Shown here piece after piece: positions 1 to 5,554 of a stretch of 6,259 nt of DNA. A model generated the notes under the pieces. That model saw nothing but the letters and a program-made list of their open reading frames with translations. It was not told where the DNA came from and searched no databases. Position numbers and translations under genes: made by a program. The stretch comes from DAOTVS01 sp034436375 (GTDB taxonomy: Bacteria; Chloroflexota; Anaerolineae; SpSt-313): NCBI GenBank assembly GCA_034436375.1, contig DAOTVS010000110.1:1-6259 (forward strand), in the 5' to 3' direction. Numbering within the stretch: position 1 is the first letter of the stretch; the number at the start of each line of letters is the position of its first letter.

Positions 1-182
1 GCAGGCATGTCGCGCAACAGCACCTCGCCCAGGGTCACGAATACGCCCTGCCGCCCGGCCAGGGTAGTGAGATCGTCATGCAGCAGATCCAACGTGAGAT
101 GGGTATCGGACAAGGCCCAGCCTCCCACAGGGGAACCATCGAGCAGGAAAAGAGCCCCCAGAGGCTGCCTGTGGAGGCTCAC
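1..182 (-). CDS. Unrecognised protein, N-terminal 60 residues only (runs off left edge)
   Basis: Reading the minus strand from a GTG at 182-180 gives 60 open codons to the window edge, starting MSLHRQPLGALFLLDG and ending GEVLLRDMP. I do not recognise the family. The visible part mixes short hydrophobic strands (ALFLL, GVFVTL) with charged residues, and shows no signal peptide or membrane segment. The start is chosen because an extended -10 promoter (193-221) would begin transcription about 4 bases upstream, giving a nearly leaderless message; no ribosome binding site is visible. An alternative TTG at 221-219, with GAGGGA 8 bases before it, would add 13 residues, but it lies in the loop of a perfect palindrome and inside the -35 box. 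An in-frame TGA lies upstream of both. Codon bias (G/C third positions) and the promoter support a real gene, but the short length limits certainty. Confidence 0.45.
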   Translation of the reverse strand, partial: MSLHRQPLGALFLLDGSPVGGWALSDTHLTLDLLHDDLTTLAGRQGVFVTLGEVLLRDMP

Positions 183-192
183 CGATGTCCAG

Positions 193-221
193 ACTCTATC
201 ACGTTTCCGCCGGCCTGACAA
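193..221 (-). promoter_or_regulatory. Sigma70-type promoter with extended -10 for the left-edge gene
   Basis: On the minus strand the -35 is TTGTCA (221-216, five of six consensus bases), followed by a 17-base spacer and TAGAGT (198-193). TGA just before the -10 makes an extended TGn element. The expected start of transcription is near the A at 186, about 4 bases before the GTG at 182. This is seen by eye only, without scoring. Confidence 0.5.
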
Positions 222-228
222 CAGGCCG
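211..228. promoter_or_regulatory. 18-bp perfect palindrome over the -35 box (operator or hairpin)
   Basis: CGGCCTG (211-217) and CAGGCCG (222-228) are exact inverted copies around ACAA. The dyad contains most of the TTGTCA -35 box on the minus strand, which suits a repressor operator. It could also be a hairpin behind the nitroreductase gene, whose stop is 65 bases upstream in the transcribed direction. No T-run follows on the minus strand (the next bases are GCGGAAAC), so an intrinsic terminator is less likely. Confidence 0.4.
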
Positions 229-292
229 TTCCCTCATGAGGTGCGGCTCGATTGGGGGCAGAAGCCAGGGCCGTGGGGCATTGCGCCGGAGA

Positions 293-859
293 TCATTTGA
301 TGCAGGTAATGAGGTTGGGCTTTCTATCGGGCGCGCTGGCAGGCGCCTCCTGCCGGTAACCGAATACGGCCGCATAGAAAGGCTTGTAGCCCTCGGGGAT
401 TTGCAGCTCTTTTCGCAGTGCGTTACCCTGCGGCGAATAGAACGCCAGCGTGACGAAGAAAATCCAGCACGACCCCAGCCCGAGCGACTCGGCCGCCAGC
501 AGCATGTTCTGAGTGGCGGCGGCGCAATCCGCTTCGAGGGGCACGGGGGACCGCTCATTGCCCGAGACGATGATCAGCGCCGGCGCACCGTACAGGCAAT
601 CGAACCCTTCATCATTCCCCAGCGCCCGCAGCTGCTCAATATCCATCTGCCTGGCGGCTTGTTTCGCTGCCAGGTTCAGCCTGTCCAGCAGGCCCCTGTT
701 CTGGATAGCTGTAAAATGCCACGCCTGGCCCCCGGCGTTGGGCGCATAGAGCCCCGCCTCCAGTATCGCCTGTAGTTCTTCCTCCGTGATCTGCTCATCC
801 TTGAAGCTTCTGGTGCTCCGGCGCTGCTTGATGATTCTCAGGGTCTCATTGTCAAGCAC
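293..859 (-). CDS. Nitroreductase-family FMN oxidoreductase
   Basis: A 188-residue cytoplasmic flavoprotein of the nitroreductase superfamily, which normally binds FMN as a homodimer and moves electrons from NAD(P)H to nitroaromatics, quinones or a specific metabolite. Seen: RRSTRSF at residues 13-19, the family's N-terminal FMN-phosphate motif; APNAGGQAWHF at 39-49, matching the usual APSAxNxQPWxF contact; GAPALIIVSG at 91-100; the helix DCAAATQNMLLAAESLGLG at 111-129; and GYKPFYAAVFGY near the end (157-168). The length suits the short class. The start is GTG (859-857), with GAGGG at 871-867 and a 7-base gap, a good ribosome site. The gene follows the restriction enzyme gene in the same direction after a 120-bp gap, so co-transcription is possible but the functions look unrelated. 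The natural substrate cannot be told from sequence. It is not BluB-like: the BluB GFMQPW signature is absent. Confidence 0.9.
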   Translation of the reverse strand: MLDNETLRIIKQRRSTRSFKDEQITEEELQAILEAGLYAPNAGGQAWHFTAIQNRGLLDRLNLAAKQAARQMDIEQLRALGNDEGFDCLYGAPALIIVSGNERSPVPLEADCAAATQNMLLAAESLGLGSCWIFFVTLAFYSPQGNALRKELQIPEGYKPFYAAVFGYRQEAPASAPDRKPNLITCIK

Positions 860-979
860 GAGTCATCCCTCATTCAGCCTTTTACTCATGTGCTGTAGGG
901 GCCGATCAGTATTGCTTCCAGCCTCGGGCGCCTCACGTGCAGCCCGGGTTCTATCGGCCAACATAGTGAGCACCCCGCC
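860..979 (-). other. Intergenic gap with spaced inverted repeat
   Basis: This 120-bp gap lies between the restriction enzyme stop and the nitroreductase start. It holds a perfect 7-bp inverted repeat, GGCCGAT (900-906) and ATCGGCC (953-959), enclosing a smaller CGGGC/GCCCG pair and a CACGTG palindrome. No convincing promoter is visible for the nitroreductase gene and there is no T-run after the stems. The function is unknown: a folded linker RNA or chance dyads in GC-rich DNA. Confidence 0.3.
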
Positions 980-992
980 CTACGCCCCGCCC
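973..992 (-). other. Possible G-quadruplex across the restriction gene stop codon
   Basis: The minus strand reads GGG-C-GGGG-CGTA-GGG-C-GGGG from 992 to 973, four G runs with loops of 1, 4 and 1 bases. It is also a direct repeat of GGGCGGGG with a 12-base period. The TAG stop of the restriction enzyme gene (982-980) lies within it. The motif is seen directly; folding in mRNA or DNA is inferred. Confidence 0.45.
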
Positions 993-3900
993 TCTACGAT
1001 CTTGATCTCCTCCTCCGTCAGCCCGTAAAGCTCGTACACCAGTTGGTCAATTTGCTTATCCGTCGCCTCGATCTGCCGCTGCAGGAGCGTCTTGTCATGC
1101 GCCGTCTTGGCGGCAGCCAGGTCTTGGTGCAGCTTGAGCATCTGCTCCACCAGCGCCACCATGCGGTCGTGGCGGGCTTGATCGGCAGGATCGGAGAAGT
1201 CAATGCGGCGGATCGGCAATCGCTCAACGAACTGAGTGAAATAGCGGAAAAATCCACCGCGCAACGTGGTGCTGATGCTTTTCAGGTAGAAATCCAGGAC
1301 ACGGCTATTCAGGAGTCCCAACACATATCTGGGCGCCTCGCGAACATCGGGCCGCAATGTGATGCCGTATCCACTGGTGAACGCATATTCGCCCGCTTCA
1401 TCCAATGCAAAGGCGGCACGATCAGCTATGTCAGGCACGAGGATTTTGGGTAGCTGCATAAGGTCGATGTTCTTCGGATATATGTACGCGTACCAGTCCT
1501 CACCGCGCATTCTGCCATGCTCGCGGCTCTCAAGATAGGTTCTGTTCTCCTGAAGATATGCGAAGGTCTTGGGAAATCGGGTCTTCATCTCACGTGTCGA
1601 AAGGAGCTTCACACGCGTATCTTCTACCTGGTAGGGGATGATCACCACCTTGCCTGAGGGCAGGACGCGATACGGCTTGATCTCACGCCCTTGCAGGAAG
1701 AGTCTCACACCAGCCCGCTCTAGTGGGATATCTCTGTCCAACTGCTTTGAGTGGACGGTTATGAATTCGCCTTCGTCACTGACAAGGTCCAGGACATATA
1801 CTTCATTGGCGCTGGTGCGGATACCCTGCGCCATCCGCGCAGCAACGTCGCCGAGCTTGTGGGGCATGCAACCCAGCTTGTCAAGAAGTCCTGCTCCCAG
1901 CCCTATGGCGAAGTTCCACTCAGTATCGCCAATATCGCTAGTCAGGACAGTGCCCTCAGCCGCCTGGCCAGTACTGCGCCATTCAGCCAGGTCACTTACC
2001 TTTGTAACCCGGCACCCCTCGCTTCCCGCCTTATCCAGGAACATCAGGCACGTATAGGTCGTGGCGCCATGGAACACCTGCTGGTCGCCAAAGTGCACGA
2101 CCCCCGCCAGGTGCCGGCCCTCGGCAATCAGCCGCCGCAGAGGCTCGCCATATTGGGCGTTGAAGAACTTGTGCGGCAAGATAAAGCCCAACCGGCCGTG
2201 CTCGTTCAGCAGGCTGAGGCCCTTTTCCACAAACACGACATAGAGGTCATAGTTGCCCTTGCCGGCGGCGCGGTAGTGCGCCTTGTAGTGCTCGACCTCC
2301 AGCGGCGCCCACTCTTTCATGGTCTGGATGCGCACATAGGGCGGGTTGCCGATGACACAGTCAAAGCCACCCGCCGCCATCACGGCCGGGAACTCGGCCG
2401 CCCAGTCAAAGGCGTTGACCCGTTCCACGTCGTCGGGGGTAAAGGCGCCGGGCAGCCAGCCCGTATAGAACTCGGGGCCGATAAGCGAGTTCCCGCACTT
2501 GATATTGGCGGCCAGGTCCGGCAGGGCGCGCTCGGGCATGAGCTGCGGGGCAAAGGTCGCCGACTCCGCCTCCAGCACCTTCAGGAGGAGTGAGAGCTTG
2601 GTCACCTCCACTGCCTGGGGGTCGATATCCACGCCGTAGAGGTGGTCCAGCAGGATGCGCTTGCGCTCGGCTGTGGTGAGGCGCCACTCGCCGCCTGCCG
2701 CCTGGTAGAGCGCGGGGTTGCGCCCGCGCGCCCACTTTTCCGGCTCGTTCCGGCTGTACCACTCGCGATACCAATCCAGCAGGTACTGGTAGGCGCCGAT
2801 GAGGAACGAGCCCGAGCCGCAGGCCGGATCAAGGATTCTCAGGCCGGCGGCCTGCTTGGGCGTCTTGCCCGCCAGCAGCTTGCCCACGGTGTGCTGCACG
2901 ATGTATTCCACGATGTAGGTGGGAGTATAGAAAACGCCGCCCGCCTTTTTGACCTCGGGTTTATCCTCCACCACAGCCCGGTGCGCGGGCGTCAGGCGGA
3001 TGACCTTGCCCAGGAACTGCTCGTAGACCTGGCCCAGGATATCCGCCGGCAGCACTGAAAACTCGTAGGGGCTCTCGGGGTAGTAGAGGCGGCGGATGAT
3101 CTCCTTCAGCGGCTTGTCATCGATGGCCAGGCCCAGGGTAAACTCATCGGGCGGCTCGGCGCGGCCCTTTTCGGCGCTAAAGTGGAAAAGGCCTGAGTTG
3201 TAGCGCTGGTCGGCGCGCGCGAACATCTCGCCCAGCCGGGCATAGGTGTTGGCGCCGTTGAGCAGGGCCTGCAACTGGCCATAGGTCTCGATGCCCCGGT
3301 CCTCGCAGATGCGCAGGAAGATGATGCGGTCGATGGTGGACTGCACGGCGAAATTCAGCTCGCGCGGGCGCAAGGAGGGGTTGCGCAGGGCCAGGTTATG
3401 GGCCAGTAGCTCCCGCCACGATTCGATCTCCTGCAGGAAAGCATCATCGACCTCGGCCGTGCCCTTTTTGGCCTTGTTCGATTCGGCATAGCGGTCGAAA
3501 GAGCCCTGCAGCACCGCCTCGCGGGAAAAGACGGCGGCGATCTCCTCCCAATGCGTGGGGTAGTCCTGGTAAGTGAGAAAGCTTATCCGCGCCACGCCCG
3601 CCTTGTCGGCCTTTTCCGGCTTGATGCGGCAGTCATAGACGGCGAATTCCTCAAAATCGCTGAGGATGCTCAGGGGCAGCTTGGCCGACCAGGCGTAGCG
3701 CCGGAGCTGAAAGGCTGCGCCCACATCGCCGCGGATATCCACCGAGGGTTTTTTGGCCTCCAGGAAGAACTTGCGCTCCTTGCCGATCTTGAAGCAATAA
3801 TCGGGCGCCTTGGTCGCGTCGCCGACCTTGATCGAATCTTCGTGGATGACATCTTTGTAGGCCTCGGAATAGCCGTGCTTGTTATACATATCCCAGCCGA

Positions 3901-4030
3901 GGGCCTCAAAGAAGGGGTCGAGGAATTCGATACGCAGCTGCGCCTCGTTGTACTGCCCGGCACGGTAGGCGGCGCGGTTGCGATCAAAGCGCTCGACGAG
4001 ATCGAGGATGGCAGGGGGGACTGAGGGCAT
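980..4030 (-). CDS. Type IIG restriction-modification enzyme (fused endonuclease, N6-adenine methylase and specificity domain)
   Basis: A 1016-residue single-chain enzyme expected to cut DNA and to methylate adenine at the same target. The N-terminal nuclease has PDYCF (76-80) followed by LEAKK (90-94), giving a PD-(D/E)xK site with D77, E91 and K93. A helical linker spans about 180-350. The methylase has motif X GGVFYTP (364-370), motif I DPACGSGSF (401-409) for S-adenosylmethionine, GVDIDP (466-471), and catalytic motif IV GNPPYV (561-566; N562-P-P-Y565), the amino-methylase NPPY type. About 660-930 is the target-recognition region of the TaqI/Eco57I type. A probable coiled coil (about 953-1000) follows, ending in the VYELYGLTEEE tail common to this family. 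The start is ATG 4030-4028 with AAAGGAG 10 bases upstream. All catalytic motifs are present and the frame is unbroken, so it looks functional. No separate methylase, specificity or helicase gene is visible nearby. G+C falls sharply in the recognition region. Confidence 0.93.
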   Translation of the reverse strand: MPSVPPAILDLVERFDRNRAAYRAGQYNEAQLRIEFLDPFFEALGWDMYNKHGYSEAYKDVIHEDSIKVGDATKAPDYCFKIGKERKFFLEAKKPSVDIRGDVGAAFQLRRYAWSAKLPLSILSDFEEFAVYDCRIKPEKADKAGVARISFLTYQDYPTHWEEIAAVFSREAVLQGSFDRYAESNKAKKGTAEVDDAFLQEIESWRELLAHNLALRNPSLRPRELNFAVQSTIDRIIFLRICEDRGIETYGQLQALLNGANTYARLGEMFARADQRYNSGLFHFSAEKGRAEPPDEFTLGLAIDDKPLKEIIRRLYYPESPYEFSVLPADILGQVYEQFLGKVIRLTPAHRAVVEDKPEVKKAGGVFYTPTYIVEYIVQHTVGKLLAGKTPKQAAGLRILDPACGSGSFLIGAYQYLLDWYREWYSRNEPEKWARGRNPALYQAAGGEWRLTTAERKRILLDHLYGVDIDPQAVEVTKLSLLLKVLEAESATFAPQLMPERALPDLAANIKCGNSLIGPEFYTGWLPGAFTPDDVERVNAFDWAAEFPAVMAAGGFDCVIGNPPYVRIQTMKEWAPLEVEHYKAHYRAAGKGNYDLYVVFVEKGLSLLNEHGRLGFILPHKFFNAQYGEPLRRLIAEGRHLAGVVHFGDQQVFHGATTYTCLMFLDKAGSEGCRVTKVSDLAEWRSTGQAAEGTVLTSDIGDTEWNFAIGLGAGLLDKLGCMPHKLGDVAARMAQGIRTSANEVYVLDLVSDEGEFITVHSKQLDRDIPLERAGVRLFLQGREIKPYRVLPSGKVVIIPYQVEDTRVKLLSTREMKTRFPKTFAYLQENRTYLESREHGRMRGEDWYAYIYPKNIDLMQLPKILVPDIADRAAFALDEAGEYAFTSGYGITLRPDVREAPRYVLGLLNSRVLDFYLKSISTTLRGGFFRYFTQFVERLPIRRIDFSDPADQARHDRMVALVEQMLKLHQDLAAAKTAHDKTLLQRQIEATDKQIDQLVYELYGLTEEEIKIVEGGA

Positions 4031-4049
4031 CGGTGGCCTGCTCCTTTGT

Positions 4050-4076
4050 TAGCGCCGGGTGAGAAACCCGGCCTAC
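4050..4076. repeat. Palindromic intergenic element, copy A
   Basis: GCCGGGT (4054-4060) and ACCCGGC (4066-4072) form a perfect 7-bp stem with a GAGAA loop. Allowing one bulge (C4053), TAG at 4050-4052 pairs with CTA at 4073-4075, giving about 10 bp. Its left arm TAGCGCCGG (4050-4058) recurs in the element at 5504-5528, suggesting one dispersed palindromic family. It begins 3 bases upstream of the AAAGGAG (4047-4041) of the restriction gene on the minus strand. A second stem, CCGGCC (4068-4073) with GGCCGG (4085-4090), overlaps it, so the two folds exclude each other. No T-run follows, so it is a weak terminator candidate for the UroD-like gene. Confidence 0.5.
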
Positions 4077-4118
4077 CCGAAGGCGGCCGGAGAATCTCAC
4101 TGAAATACGATTTCCCGA

Positions 4119-5123
4119 TCAGGAGTTCTCTACCCCGTCGCCATACTGCCCATAGTCCTGCCAGGCGGCGATCATGGCGCGATAGTTGGCCATTGGCACG
4201 TCGGGCTGCACGGCGTTGGAGACGCCCAGCACCAGCCCGCCGCCGGCCTTGCAGGTGAGCAGGCGCTCTTTGGTCTGCGCGTAGATCTGCTCGGGCGTGC
4301 CCAGCACCATCAGGCCGACGTCGATATTGCCACACAGGCACAGCCGGCCGCCGGTGATCTGCTTGGCCTGCACGAGGTCCATACCGGCAATGGGGTCGAT
4401 GGCCTGCAGGGCATCGAGGCCACTTGTCGCCAGGTCTTCCAGGTAGGGGGTGAGGTTACCGTCGGAGTGCAGGATGGTATAGAGCCCCATCTGCCGGCAC
4501 CCTGTGGCCCAGCGGCGCAGGTAGGGGAGGATAAAGCGCTCCATCTGCGGGCGGTTGAAAAAGGGGCCGTGGTTATCGGCAATGTCGGAGGAGGTTTCGG
4601 CGATCTCAATGCCCAGGTCGCGCACCCGCCTGGCCTGCTCCAGCCCGTGCTCCAGGGTACGCTGCGCCTGCTCGTCGATCTCTTCCGGCGCATCAAACAG
4701 CTTGTAGCTGAACTCGAGATAGTGCTCGGCCCCCGGCATGGCGATGACACCGCCGGTGCCCGCCACGAGCATCAGGTCCGCTGGGGCCAGCCGGGCCAGG
4801 ACCTCCATCTGGCGGAAGCGGGCCTCCTCGGGCAACCAGTAATAGGCGGGGGCACCCGGTGCGACTTCCCAGTAGTTGGTGGGCACCGAGAGCGCGGCAA
4901 AGTGCATCTCCTCGCACACGCTCAGGATAATCTCGGCGTTGGCGTGCAGCGCCCGCTCCTGTTCCGCAGGTGTGAGGGCGGCAAACTCGTTGCCCAGCGT
5001 TACATGCTTGCCCGAGGCCTGGTCCCAGCCCTGGAACTCGAGCTCCCAGATGGGCACGGCGCCCGCCGGTTGGCGCTTTTCCAACGCCGCAATCATGTCG
5101 TCTCTTTTGGTCATGACCGTCAC
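4119..5123 (-). CDS. Uroporphyrinogen decarboxylase (URO-D)-family protein
   Basis: A 334-residue soluble TIM-barrel protein of the URO-D superfamily, closer to the MtaA/CmuA-like methyltransferase branch than to heme-pathway HemE, since the HemE N-terminal arginine motif is absent. Seen: the N-terminal helix MTKRDDMIAALEKRQP; DIADNHGPFFNRP at about 180-192, the family's D-x-x-x-x-x-G-P-F segment; ILHSDGN at 217-223; AIDPIAGMDL at 241-250; CGNIDVG at 264-270; and the C-terminal GLVLGVSNAVQPDVP (296-310). In zinc-dependent members the third and last of these usually read HxC and a glycine-cysteine pair. Here they are H219-S-D221 and SNA, so Cys ligands are missing. The start is GTG 5123 (GGGAG 4 bases upstream) or ATG 5114-5112 (same site, 13 bases); neither spacing is ideal. 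Divergent from cobB, with its own strong promoter. A role in corrinoid methyl transfer is possible but not shown. Confidence 0.85.
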   Translation of the reverse strand: MTVMTKRDDMIAALEKRQPAGAVPIWELEFQGWDQASGKHVTLGNEFAALTPAEQERALHANAEIILSVCEEMHFAALSVPTNYWEVAPGAPAYYWLPEEARFRQMEVLARLAPADLMLVAGTGGVIAMPGAEHYLEFSYKLFDAPEEIDEQAQRTLEHGLEQARRVRDLGIEIAETSSDIADNHGPFFNRPQMERFILPYLRRWATGCRQMGLYTILHSDGNLTPYLEDLATSGLDALQAIDPIAGMDLVQAKQITGGRLCLCGNIDVGLMVLGTPEQIYAQTKERLLTCKAGGGLVLGVSNAVQPDVPMANYRAMIAAWQDYGQYGDGVENS

Positions 5124-5204
5124 TTTTCTCCCGGGTCTTTACATCGTAGAGCGCTCGGCAGCCCCCTGCGCCCGACCGGAGTACGCTGGCCCGATAACAT
5201 AGAG

Positions 5205-5233
5205 ATAATAGGTTGCGCATTGCTCGCTGTCAA
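5205..5233 (-). promoter_or_regulatory. Near-consensus sigma70 promoter for the UroD-like gene
   Basis: On the minus strand a perfect TTGACA (5233-5228) is followed by a 17-base spacer and TATTAT (5210-5205), 11 of 12 consensus bases with ideal spacing. Transcription should start near 5198, leaving a leader of about 75 bases before the GTG at 5123. The restriction enzyme gene 88 bp beyond the UroD-like stop has no obvious promoter of its own and may be read from here. Confidence 0.72.
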
Positions 5234-5254
5234 ATACTGGGATCGCACCTGCCA

Positions 5255-5276
5255 TCACCGTCAGCATCCATGGTGA
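5255..5276. promoter_or_regulatory. Imperfect 22-bp dyad midway between the divergent promoters
   Basis: TCACCGT (5255-5261) and ATGGTGA (5270-5276) are inverted copies with one mismatch, separated by 8 bases. The centre, about 5265.5, lies almost exactly halfway between the two -35 boxes (5233 and 5295), where a dimeric regulator could act on both. The arms are short, so this is a candidate only. Confidence 0.3.
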
Positions 5277-5294
5277 AACATCCGCAGCGGCCAT

Positions 5295-5323
5295 TTGACT
5301 TCTGTCTTGCCGCACCATACAAT
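5295..5323 (+). promoter_or_regulatory. Near-consensus sigma70 promoter for cobB
   Basis: TTGACT (5295-5300), a 17-base spacer and TACAAT (5318-5323) match 10 of 12 consensus bases with ideal spacing. Transcription should start near 5330, giving an unusually long leader of about 225 bases before the cobB ATG at 5555. No other plus-strand gene lies between. Confidence 0.65.
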
Positions 5324-5329
5324 GCCGCT

Positions 5330-5554
5330 AGATGGCCATTCTTCTGGCTGGCCGGGTTCTACATTATCTGGCCGCCGGGCGGGGGTGTTGCAGGGGCGGC
5401 TTGAGTCGCTCGTCTCAGCATCTCACTGTAGCAGGTCGCGAGGACGAGCAAAAGTCGCCATGACAACACCCACCCCACGCCCCGGAGCAGGTTGTCCGGC
5501 TACCGTAGCGCCGGCAGCTGGCGCTACGTTCTGAGAATGTGACGCAGGCAAAAG
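5330..5554 (+). promoter_or_regulatory. Long structured 5' leader of cobB
   Basis: Between the predicted transcription start and cobB lie four non-overlapping perfect inverted repeats in series: GCCGCC/GGCGGC (5371-5376, 5395-5400), GCTCGTC/GACGAGC (5408-5414, 5443-5449), GACAAC/GTTGTC (5462-5467, 5491-5496) and CGTAGCGCC/GGCGCTACG (5504-5512, 5520-5528). No protein-coding gene is convincing in it. A leader controlling a cobalamin gene would often be a cobalamin riboswitch, but I cannot find the B12 box or the other conserved blocks. It may be a divergent or different regulatory RNA, or unrelated palindromes. Confidence 0.4.
5504..5528. repeat. Palindromic intergenic element, copy B
   Basis: CGTAGCGCC (5504-5512) and GGCGCTACG (5520-5528) form a perfect 9-bp stem around GGCAGCT, ending 26 bases before the cobB start. 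It shares TAGCGCCGG (5506-5514) with the element at 4050-4076, and both end in CTAC on the right side. It could also act as the last hairpin of the cobB leader. TT but no T-run follows, so it is not a standard terminator. Confidence 0.5.

Noticed and set aside
185..775. 196-codon plus-strand frame over the nitroreductase gene
   Set aside because: The minus-strand protein matches the nitroreductase family throughout. The plus-strand frame is arginine-rich shadow sequence.
293..859. BluB (lower-ligand synthesis for cobalamin), suggested by the nearby cobB
   Set aside because: BluB belongs to the same superfamily but has GFMQPW where this protein has NAGGQAW, and the overall length and C-terminus fit a general short nitroreductase.
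1751..2593. 280-codon open frame on the plus strand inside the restriction enzyme gene
   Set aside because: It is antisense to the methylase and recognition region, whose minus-strand translation carries clear catalytic motifs. GC-rich genes commonly leave long open frames on the opposite strand, and no known family is recognisable in it.
980..4030. BREX PglX methylase or type I HsdR-like component
   Set aside because: PglX lacks the N-terminal PD-(D/E)xK nuclease seen here, no other BREX genes are present, and there are no helicase motifs as in HsdR. A single-chain type IIG enzyme fits length and domain order.
5139..5144. ATG-TAA start-stop pair in the leader of the UroD-like gene
   Set aside because: A six-base coincidence without a ribosome site in front of it; nothing supports a regulatory role.
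5460..5534. Leader peptide of 24 codons before cobB
   Set aside because: It has no good ribosome site, overlaps the palindromic element, and its proline- and alanine-rich sequence follows from GC-rich DNA.
5330..5554. Standard cobalamin riboswitch upstream of cobB
   Set aside because: I searched by eye for the B12 box and the conserved GCCACTG and GGGAAGG-type blocks. Only a CACTGTAG fragment at 5424-5431 is faintly similar, which is not enough to call it.
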